DNA from: Acidobacteriota bacterium
GTDB lineage: Bacteria > Acidobacteriota > JAAYUB01
NCBI GenBank assembly: GCA_018001935.1
Contig: JAGNHB010000047.1
Coordinates: forward strand, 1 to 45,383
Reading direction: 5' to 3'
DNA length: 45,383 nucleotides
Within the stretch, counting starts at the first letter, position 1; every line of letters begins with the position of its first letter. Position numbers and translations under genes: made by a program. Shown here in pieces: positions 1 through 7,300 of this stretch. The notes under the pieces were generated by a model. It was not told where the DNA came from, did not search any database, and saw only the letters and a list, made by a program, of their open reading frames with translations.

Positions 1-166
1 CCACCCGGCCGCATTCCTCCGTCCCGTAAACCGGCGACCCCGGATGCCACTCCTCTTCCGTTTGGCTCAGCCGGGCCTCGCCGAAATCCACCCCGGCGTT
101 CTCGGAATAATCACCGCCCCATGCCGCCCCCGACATCGCCCTGGCCTTCATCGTCCCGTCATTCAT
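1..166 (-). CDS. Hypothetical protein, 5' part only (runs off left edge)
   Basis: An open frame begins at an ATG whose first base is 166 and stays open for 55 codons to the window edge. The ATG is preceded by a strong Shine-Dalgarno (AGGAGG, six bases upstream), which is the main reason to call it real. The visible residues start MNDGTMKARAMSGAAWGGDY and are then rich in Glu, Gly and Trp; no signal peptide, membrane segment or family motif is recognisable in this short piece. It lies directly downstream, in the same direction, of the transposase remnant. Function unknown; the rest of the gene lies outside the window. Confidence 0.5.
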   Translation of the reverse strand, partial: MNDGTMKARAMSGAAWGGDYSENAGVDFGEARLSQTEEEWHPGSPVYGTEECGRV

Positions 167-224
167 GAAGCACCTCCTCTCGAAGATGCCTCATCCTCCC
201 CCATCCCTCCCCCTCTTTCCATAT

Positions 225-539
225 GGGGTTTATTAAGCGCTTACGGATCACCGCCGCGCATCCCGTCTCCGACCAGACCCGGTCGAACACGAGCGGCCCC
301 CCGGTCCGCCACTTTCCCTGCTCCTCGAGTTTCCCCTCCCGGTGGGCGTTGAGCACGAGGATGTTGCGGGAGAACCGGGCACCCGACTCCAGGAGCGCGT
401 CGAGCTTCCCCTCGTCCTGGAGATGCTCCACCCGTCCCAGGGTGCCGATGACCCGCTGCCGGGTCTTGCCGCCGCCCCAGGTATTCTAGACGATTTGCAG
501 GTATCGGTACGAACCACAACGTTTCTCGCGAAAGAACAT
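225..539 (-). pseudogene. IS1634-family transposase, N-terminal remnant
   Basis: Reading from ATG 539 (Shine-Dalgarno GGAGG just upstream) the frame gives MFFREKRCGSYRYLQIV, then an in-frame TAG at 486-488, then continues in the same frame with KTRQRVIGTLGRVEHL, LDALLESGARFSRN and GGPLVFDRVWSETG. This order (YLQIVEN, QRVIATLGR, LVFDRLW.E.G) is that expected of the N-terminal region of IS1634-type DDE transposases, as recalled from the family. The amber codon sits where the family usually has Glu. Homology stops near 225-240, before any of the DDE catalytic core, and the frame runs on into unrelated sequence. It is therefore doubly dead: nonsense mutation plus truncation. No terminal inverted repeats were identified. 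Confidence 0.75.
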
Positions 540-867
540 CGCGACCTCCAATAGTCACCATGAAATTTGCGCTATTATTTCTTTATTATAAAATTGAGGA
601 GATTTTGTTTGGCACCGGGTTTTGCTCCAGGGAACTGATTTACTCCCCTCGCGATCCTGCCGCCTCTTGATAATTCCGTGGTTGCGTTTCCCCTCATACC
701 TGAATGGCCGGCCGGACTGAAGAAGATGGGTCTTATCTATTTTTATCAGAAAAGGCTCATGAGATAATTGAGTTGTGAATACAGGCAATTCAGCGGAGAC
801 ACATATCCAGCCTGTGCCTGTGTGAGGCTGCATCCCTGCCGCCGGCAGATTATCAGGAGCGAAACTC
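540..867. other. AT-richer gap without a convincing gene
   Basis: These 328 bases separate the transposase remnant from the ankyrin gene. Base composition is clearly more AT-rich than the rest of the window. A minus-strand open frame crosses most of it but has no ribosome site and no recognisable protein features. No clear sigma70 promoter for the ankyrin gene was found. The gap may be residual flank of the degraded insertion sequence. Confidence 0.4.
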
Positions 868-2163
868 ATGGAAGCAACGCATCAATCTAAACAGTCACGA
901 GTGGCCCTCGCTGTGTGGGGGATGGTGTTTGGGATCGGGAGTGGGGTACTATGCTTTGTGGTGGCGATAATCGGCATTATGCATTTCAACGCCCCCAACG
1001 GAGGGTCCGACAAGAGGGAGATACTATCATATTGCATTGTTGGGGTAGTATTTAGTGCACTCGGCATAATATCTCTGTGGTTCTATCTCCGTGCGCGGCC
1101 CAGGTCTACGCCTTTAATGAGAGCGCTAAAGAAAAGCGCAAGTTATGAGATTGTGATAGCACGGATAAACACCGACGCAAATGTAAACACAAAGGATGAA
1201 GATGGAATAACGCCTCTGATGATGGCCTTGATAAACGGGGCAAACAGTAGTGTTGTCAGGGCATTAATCAAGGCTGGTGCTAACGTCAATGAAAAGAGTA
1301 GTGATGGTTATACACCGTTAACTATTGCGTACTGCAAATATGCAAAGCCTGAAGTTGTCACCGCACTGATTAATGCTGGCGCAAAAGAAAGCAAAGATTT
1401 AGCCAGGGACGAGGCCAAAAAAAGCGGAGACTGGGCGACCCTCCTGAAAATGCTGGCAGAATGCCAGAGCATCCAAGAGATGGATGATTTGTCTCTATCA
1501 ATTGCATGTATCGGGAACAAGGCGGCTGCGAGCGGGTTGGTGGCGCTTGCGATTCAGAGCCATGTAAACGGATGTAAGGCACGTGAAAAGTTGAATGAGC
1601 TACGATGCGACCCTCAAGCATTACTGATGGACAGACTCCGGCAACAGACTAGCATATTCACTATCGGATACAATCCTCAAAGCGTATGTAGTCCTATAAG
1701 AGAGCAAGAAGATGTGATGGCGCGGCATTTCAAGCGTGAGAGCAAGGCGCTGGCCGCCCTGGTTGGTCTAAAAGCAATTGAGGAGATTCAAGCTGTATTG
1801 GACAACCCTGCTTATGAAAAGCATGTGGACAATTTTAGATATGCACTCGGTCAAATATACGAAAAAGAAAGAGCGGAACGTGAAATCAACTCGTCCACTC
1901 CGAATTCAATTGACGAGAACAAGTACAGTGAGGAGCAAACGGCTTCTGTCGGGACGAGCGAAGCCGCTGAAGGCCGGGATGTAACATTCGTTATTCCCTG
2001 TGGAGTATGCGGCTATAAGACTGATGTAACCGTGACGATTGACTGGGGAGGATGCATCCTATCGGGAAACACCGATGATCACGAGTTCCGATGTCACAAC
2101 TGTAACAAGGTCTTTACGGTCAGCAAGGCTTATCTGAAGCATCATACAGATTGTTTCGTCTGA
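868..2163 (+). CDS. Membrane-anchored ankyrin-repeat protein with C-terminal zinc ribbon
   Basis: 431 residues. Two hydrophobic segments (about residues 12-38 and 53-73) form an N-terminal membrane hairpin. They are followed by ankyrin-like repeats around 110-175 (GITPLMMAL, VRALIKAGANVN, GYTPLTIAY, VTALINAGAK), a long helical middle region, and a C-terminal CxxC...CxxC pair (Cys378/381 and Cys409/412) typical of a zinc ribbon. Ankyrin repeats normally mediate protein-protein contacts; no enzymatic motif is visible. The ATG at 868 is preceded by AGGAG. Codon use and composition are distinctly AT-richer than neighbouring genes (frequent ATA, AGA, TTA), and a transposase remnant and an inverted-repeat element flank it, so recent transfer is likely. 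Function is not known. Confidence 0.8.
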   Translation: MEATHQSKQSRVALAVWGMVFGIGSGVLCFVVAIIGIMHFNAPNGGSDKREILSYCIVGVVFSALGIISLWFYLRARPRSTPLMRALKKSASYEIVIARINTDANVNTKDEDGITPLMMALINGANSSVVRALIKAGANVNEKSSDGYTPLTIAYCKYAKPEVVTALINAGAKESKDLARDEAKKSGDWATLLKMLAECQSIQEMDDLSLSIACIGNKAAASGLVALAIQSHVNGCKAREKLNELRCDPQALLMDRLRQQTSIFTIGYNPQSVCSPIREQEDVMARHFKRESKALAALVGLKAIEEIQAVLDNPAYEKHVDNFRYALGQIYEKERAEREINSSTPNSIDENKYSEEQTASVGTSEAAEGRDVTFVIPCGVCGYKTDVTVTIDWGGCILSGNTDDHEFRCHNCNKVFTVSKAYLKHHTDCFV

Positions 2164-2209
2164 TGATCTGAATTCGCCCGAAAGCCCGATCTTTCATGAC
2201 ATCTCTGAA

Positions 2210-2324
2210 TAATATTGATGGGGCCGTAAAAAAGTACCATCACCCTCCGGGTGATGGCTCAAACAAACGTCTTACAGACACTTTCCCGTTCGTTTTCCGA
2301 CTTTTTACGAAACCATCAATATTA
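2210..2324. repeat. Small inverted-repeat element, MITE-like
   Basis: The ends TAATATTGATGG (2210-2221) and CCATCAATATTA (2313-2324) are perfect 12-bp inverted repeats. Just inside, GTAAAAAAG (2226-2234) faces CTTTTTAC (2301-2308), and the centre contains a 9-bp hairpin (2237-2257). The 115-bp unit has no coding capacity. Terminal inverted repeats starting with TA in an AT-rich island beside a transposase remnant suggest a miniature inverted-repeat element. Alternatively it may be only a folded 3' region shared by the two convergent genes. Only one copy is in the window. Confidence 0.45.
2228..2257 (-). terminator. Intrinsic terminator, minus strand
   Basis: On the minus strand CCATCACCC, a GGA loop and GGGTGATGG form a perfect 9-bp stem, followed after TAC by a run of six T. 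It lies about 270 bases past the PhzF-family stop codon, with no other minus-strand gene between, so it may end that transcript. It lies inside the inverted-repeat element. Confidence 0.5.
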
Positions 2325-2470
2325 GTTATAACAGTAAATATTATTGTTTGCACTACATGATGGTTCCAAGGGGGCCGCCGATCCCGGCTGCGACCGCGTT
2401 CACGGCTGCGATTGCGACGGCGACTGCGACGGCGACCCCGATACCGACCCCGATGGGAAACTCTCCGGGC

Positions 2471-2519
2471 CTACAGCCTACAGCCTTCAGCCTTCAGCCT
2501 TCAGCCTTCAGCCTACAAC
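2471..2519. repeat. 7-bp tandem repeat, seven units
   Basis: Seven consecutive heptamers of the form CTWCARC: two CTACAGC, four CTTCAGC and one CTACAAC. The array ends nine bases before the stop codon of the minus-strand PhzF gene. A unit length of seven leaves all frames open, so long open frames over it mean nothing. Just upstream (about 2397-2458) is a looser GCGACG/CCGATA hexamer-like stretch. Confidence 0.85.
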
Positions 2520-2527
2520 CCAACACC

Positions 2528-3331
2528 CTAAACCGCTTCCGCAAACTCCCCGCGAAACACCGTCACCGCCTGTCCGCCGAGGAACACACGGTCACCGGCC
2601 ACCCGCACCCGGACGACGCCGCCGCGGGCCGAGGCCTGGAAGGCGGTGAGGTCCGTCTTCCCGAGGCGCTTGCCCCAGAACGGTCCCAGGCAGCAGTGGG
2701 CCGACCCCGTGACGGGGTCCTCGTCGATCCCGGAGCCGGGCGCGAAGAAGCGCGAGACGAAGTCGAACCCCGGTGTCTCGGCTCGGGCCGTGACGGAGAC
2801 GCCCCGGACGTTCAGCTTCCGCAGCAGGGCCTGGTTCGGCGCAAGGCCCCGGACGACCGTCTCGGACGCCGCCAGGACGAGGTAGTCGTCCACGTTGCGG
2901 CCCACGTAGACCGGTTCCAGGCCCAGCCCCTCCGCGAGGCCGGCGGGCGCTTCACACGGGCCCTCCGCGCGGGCCGGGAAGTCCAGTTCGATCCAGCCGC
3001 CGTCCCGGCGGGCGCCCAGCGGACCGCTCGCACTCGTGAAACGGGCCGGCCGGCCCGGGTCGAGTGTCCCGGTCTCCCACAGCACGTGGGCGCTGGCGAG
3101 GGTGGCGTGACCGCAGAGCGCGACCTCCACCGCCGGCGTGAACCAGCGGATCCGGAACCCGTCGCCCTCGGGGACGAGGAAGGCCGTCTCGGAGAGGTTC
3201 ATCTCCAGGGCGACGGACTGCATCCAGCCGGTTTCCTTTTCGGCTTCGAGAAGGCAGACGGCGGCGGGGTTGCCCGAGAAGGGGCGGTGGGTAAAGGCGT
3301 CAACCTGGAAGATGGGGATGGCTCTCGACAT
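2528..3331 (-). CDS. PhzF-family isomerase/epimerase-like protein
   Basis: 267 residues from the ATG at 3331. This start is chosen over an upstream in-frame one because AAAGGAGG sits seven bases before it and the N-terminus MSRAIPIFQVDAFT matches the family start. Visible family marks are FSGNPAAVC (about 18-26), NLSET with the presumed catalytic Glu48, the CGHAT block (73-77) and DPVTGSAHC near 210. PhzF-like proteins are cytosolic two-lobed diaminopimelate-epimerase-fold enzymes. The phenazine PhzF isomerises dihydro-3-hydroxyanthranilate, but most homologues have unknown substrates and no other phenazine gene is nearby. It is flanked on both sides by tandem repeats and appears monocistronic. 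Confidence 0.9.
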   Translation of the reverse strand: MSRAIPIFQVDAFTHRPFSGNPAAVCLLEAEKETGWMQSVALEMNLSETAFLVPEGDGFRIRWFTPAVEVALCGHATLASAHVLWETGTLDPGRPARFTSASGPLGARRDGGWIELDFPARAEGPCEAPAGLAEGLGLEPVYVGRNVDDYLVLAASETVVRGLAPNQALLRKLNVRGVSVTARAETPGFDFVSRFFAPGSGIDEDPVTGSAHCCLGPFWGKRLGKTDLTAFQASARGGVVRVRVAGDRVFLGGQAVTVFRGEFAEAV

Positions 3332-3422
3332 GATTGTCCTCCTTTCGCCGGTGCCGACCCATCGTACCCGAAGCGCCCGCACCCGGCAAGGGGCAATCTT
3401 CGGCGGCTGTGCATTACGGCGG

Positions 3423-3775
3423 AAAGGACGAAGGGACCAAAGGGATCAAAGGGACCGAAAGGACCGAAAGGACCGAAAGGACCGAAAGGACCGAAAGAAC
3501 CGAAAGAACCGAAAGGACCGAAAGGACCAGAAGGGTATAAAGGGTATAAAGGGTATGAAGGGTATAAAGGGTATGAAGGGTATAAAGGGTATGAAGGGTA
3601 TAAAGGGTATAAAGGGTATAAAGGGTATAAAGGGTATAAAGGGTATAAAGGGTATAAAGGGTATAAAGGGTATAAAGGGTATAAAGGGTATAAAGGGTAT
3701 AAAGGGTATAAAGGGTATAAAGGGCATAAAGGACATAAAGGGCATAAGGGGCATAAGGGGCATAAAGGGCATAGA
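3423..3775. repeat. 9-bp tandem array, about 38 units, left arm
   Basis: Consecutive 9-bp units change from left to right: first GGACCGAAA-type (about 11 units), then GGGTATAAA/GGGTATGAA (about 21), then GGGCATAAA (about 6). The blocks GTATAAAGG are almost identical between about 3600 and 3720. Because nine is a multiple of three and the unit has no stop in several frames, apparent Lys-Gly-Tyr or Pro-Leu-Tyr polypeptides can be read on either strand. None has a ribosome site, and the array starts about 90 bases upstream of the PhzF gene. It is treated as non-coding. It faces a related array (3925-4209) in opposite orientation. Confidence 0.9.
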
Positions 3776-3924
3776 GGACTAGGCTTTTTCCAGGACTTTG
3801 CCCGGAAAAGTGGCCTCGGCAGGCAACCAGAAACGACAACATGTTGGGAAGAACGCAACCGCTAAAGCGCCTAAAAAAGCATAAAGGACGGCATCTCTCG
3901 GCCTAGGACCTCATCTGGTTTATC
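3776..3924. other. Spacer between the two facing repeat arrays
   Basis: About 150 bases of non-repetitive sequence. Its edges continue the symmetry: GAGGACTAGGC near 3773-3783 faces GCCTAGGACCTC at 3901-3912 (one mismatch and one gap). The single-copy loop is therefore about 117 bases. No gene, promoter or RNA motif was recognised within it. Confidence 0.55.
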
Positions 3925-4209
3925 ATGCCCTTCATGCCCTTCATACCTTCAAGCATTCTTCCCCTTCATGTCGTTTGTGTCCTTTGGTCCTTCGTGTCCT
4001 TTGGTCCTTTGTGTCCTTTGGTCCTTTGTGTCCTTTGGTCCTTTGTGTCCTTTGGTCCTTTGTGTCCTTTGGTCCTTTGTGTCCTTTGGTCCTTTGTGTC
4101 CTTTGGTCCTTTGTGTCCTTTGGCCCTTTGTGTCCTTTGGGCCCTTTTGGTTCTTTGGGCCCTTTGGGTCCTTTGGGTCCTTTGGGTCCTTTACGTCCTT
4201 CGGGCCCTA
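3925..4209. repeat. 17-bp and 9-bp tandem array, right arm
   Basis: About ten units of TTTGTGTCCTTTGGTCC (from 3974) are followed by 9-bp units such as TTTGGGTCC (about 4141-4209) and preceded by ATGCCCTTC units (3925-3947). Read on the minus strand these are GGACCAAA, GGACCCAAA and GGGCATGAA, that is, the same motif families as the left array and in the same order towards the centre. Seventeen is not a multiple of three, so the open frames crossing it are artefacts of composition. Confidence 0.9.
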
Positions 4210-4343
4210 TTCGCCCCTCGATTTCACCGCTTCCCTTGAAACAATCGCACTCACCCGCGATTGAACTCTCCGACCGGGGAACCTGAAGCGAAGGAGCGGG
4301 AGCTTCGTGGTCCCGAGGGAGTACCGTGCGTGGGAGGAGAATC

Positions 4344-7300
4344 ATGAGCCGTTGCGATGTCGTGCCCGGATCAAGCCGTGAGCTGAAAGGAGTGGCCCTG
4401 GGGGTTGTGGGGGCCCTGACCTTCTGGTTCCTGATGTTCTCCGGAACGGTGCGCGCCGAAACGGCCGCGCTGACCGCTATCGATCTCCGCCTGCCGTCCT
4501 CCAGCACCGGGGTGTCCGGCGGGGCGCTCGCCGTCCGGCTCTTCGTCCCGGCGGCGGGCCACGCCCGCTTCGCTGACGGGGCGCCGGTAATCGTGGTCTG
4601 CCAGGGCGGGACCTCGGCGGGCGACCTGAACAACCCCTTCCCGCCGCCCCTGGACGATGTGGTCGTGGTGTCGTTCCTCTTTCCCGGTGGCCGCCAGGGT
4701 CCGTTCACATCCTCGGGGACCTACGACGACCGCGGGGAGCGGTCCATCCAGGCCGTTTGCGACGTCATCCGTTACGCCGCGGGGCTGTCGGTGGACTCCA
4801 CGGGCAAGACCATCGCCCAGCGCTGCCCCGTCCCGGTGAAGACCGCCAACGTGGGGGCGATCGGTCTCTCCAACGGCGGGAACATGGTGGCGGCGGTGGC
4901 GGCCCGCCACGGGGCCGAGTTGGCGGGGGTCCTCCGGTACGTCATCCAGTGGGAGTCGCCGGTCTCCAGCCAGATCGCCACCGTGGACCTGGGGGGATAC
5001 CGCCTGATCGACGGCGAGAGCCACGCCGTGGACTTCAACGCCCTCAACCCGCGGTACCAGGGATACGGCCCCCTCGAGGCCTCCGTTTACACCGCCGACA
5101 TCCGTTACAACCCGGCCGGGACGGTGCCGGTCTTTCACGACGGGAACGGGGACGGGGTCTACACCGTCGCCTACAACCCCGCCACCGGGGAGAGCCTCCC
5201 GGACCTCGATTTCGACGGCGTGCTGGAGATGGGCGAGGACTTCCCGCTGGGCGCCTACACCCTGGCGGGGCGCAGCGTCTACTCCCGGACGGTGTCCCGG
5301 GCGCTTGAGGCGAACAACGCTTTCGGCGGCGCCTGGCCGGCGTCGATCCTGACCGTCGACGAGGCGGACGCCTTCTGGGACCTGCGGGAGGCCGTCCGGC
5401 TGGCGGAAGACGCGGTCGACGGCTTGCCCGGCCTGGAGGTGATGTTCACGGCCGGGGTCCGGGACCACGTCCAGAGCCGTCCCGACAAACCCCACGTCCG
5501 GCAGGGGTTCGAGAGCTGGAGCACCCGGGGCCCCTGGGTCCAGATCAACCCGGGCCCGGAGTACCTCGTGGCGCTGCTTCCCAGCCTCGCGGGGCGGACC
5601 GACCTCCCGCACAACGCCCCCAACACCCCGCCCGCCGACTGGGCCAACCCCGCCGGGTGGTGCTACCCGTCGGACGTCTCCTCCGGCATCGTGAACGCCG
5701 GGGCCGTCCGCCAGATGGCCGAACGGGTGGAAGCGGCAGCGACCCGCACCTGGGCCTTCGAGACCGCCGTCCCCTTCATCGCCTGTGCCAGCGGGTGGGA
5801 AAGCTCCCTGGAGGCCTGCAACACCACCGGCGCCGAACAGGCGCTTCAGATCGAGTGTTTCGAGGGCGGGGACCCCCGGTCCAGTTCACACACCGTCCCG
5901 GCCGGAACCGCCCTCCGCATCCCCTTGACCGTGGGCACGTGCGCCCGGGTCCTGGGCACGTCGACCGGGGTTTCTCTCGCCGTGGTCTACCGGTTCACGG
6001 GGCTCGGCCTGAGCCTGTCCTGCCCGCTTCCCAAGCGGCTGGCCAGGGACGTCACGTTCCTGATGCCCGCCGGGCCCTCGGCGCCCGTCTGGACCGGCGT
6101 GGCGCTGATGAACGCCGGTGCCGAAGCGAACACGGTGCGGCTGGAAGCCGTCGCCGCCGACGGCACGGTGCTGGCCGGGCGGACGCTGGCCCTGGAGGCC
6201 CGGAGCACGTTCGCCGTGATGCTCTCCTCGGTGTTTTGCGTGTCGACGTCGTCCGTTGCCCGGATCCGGGCGGCGGGGACGGGGCCCCTGTGCGGGCTCA
6301 CCCTCTCCGGCATCGCCGGCGGGTCCGTCACCTGCCTGCCGGCCCTGGCCGACCCGGACGCGGTGGCCGTTGCCCTCCCGCTCCCGACATCCGGCGGGGC
6401 CTCCCTGCCCCTGGTCCTCGACAACCCCTGGGGCGAAGCGGTCACGGCATCGGTGATCCCCGTGGCGGCCGGCGTGGAGGGGGCCCCGGTCCCGGTGCCG
6501 GTCCCTGCGGGCGGCCGAGGCTCCGTGGACCTCCAGCCCTTCCTGGCGGCCGGGTCCCCGGTGGACGGCCTGGTGGTCCGGTTCGGTTCCCGGGGCCTGT
6601 TCGCCCGTCTCGCGGGGGGGGCCGGTGAAGCGGAGACCCTGCTGACGGGGCGCACCGCCCACCGCCTGACCCTGCCGCTGGGCGGCGGCCCGGACCGTCC
6701 GGTCCCCATCCTGTTCAACGCCTCGGGGATCACCCAGCGGGTCCGTCTGACCGTCGTCACCCCTGAGGGCGAACGAGGGAGCGTCACCCTCCGACTCTCT
6801 CCGCGGGCCCGGACCGTGGTGGACCTCGCGAGCCTCTTCCCCGCGCTCGGGGCCGGGGCCGAGGGGTGGCTCGTGACGGCGGGGCAGGGTGGCCTGGCGG
6901 TCCTGGGCGACGCCGGGCTCGGGCTCGGGGGCTGCACCCTCGCCGATGCTTCTCCCCAGACCCCCGTCTACCTGACGTTCTTCTCCCACAACGAGGACTC
7001 CTGGCAGGGCATGGTGTCCACCCGTTCCGGGTACCTGGAGTACCGGAACGACCTCCTGGAAAGGCTCCACCTGCTCCGCGACGCCGGCGTCGTCCTGGAC
7101 TGGCAGTCCGACTGGGCGGTGCTCGACGCCGTGGCCCGGTTCGACACGGGGGAGGTCACGGCATCCACCAACGGCAAGAACATCGTGCGCTACCTGGCGG
7201 AAGACCTCGGTTTCTCGCCCGACCCCCACGGGCACCTCGTCCAGTACAACTACGCCGACATCGCCCGGCTCTTCCGGGACCTGGGCGTCGATCCCGCCCC

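Noticed and set aside
555..869. Minus-strand open frame in the AT-rich gap
   Set aside because: No ribosome site or recognisable protein features; it starts over the start codon of the ankyrin gene.
3199..3865. Open frames encoding Lys-Gly-Tyr, Pro-Leu-Tyr or Ile-Pro-Phe polypeptides across the 9-bp array on both strands
   Set aside because: Any stop-free 9-bp unit gives such frames; there is no ribosome site or signal peptide, and they run into antisense of the PhzF gene.
3423..4209. CRISPR array
   Set aside because: The repeats are contiguous 9- or 17-bp units without unique spacers, and no cas gene is near.
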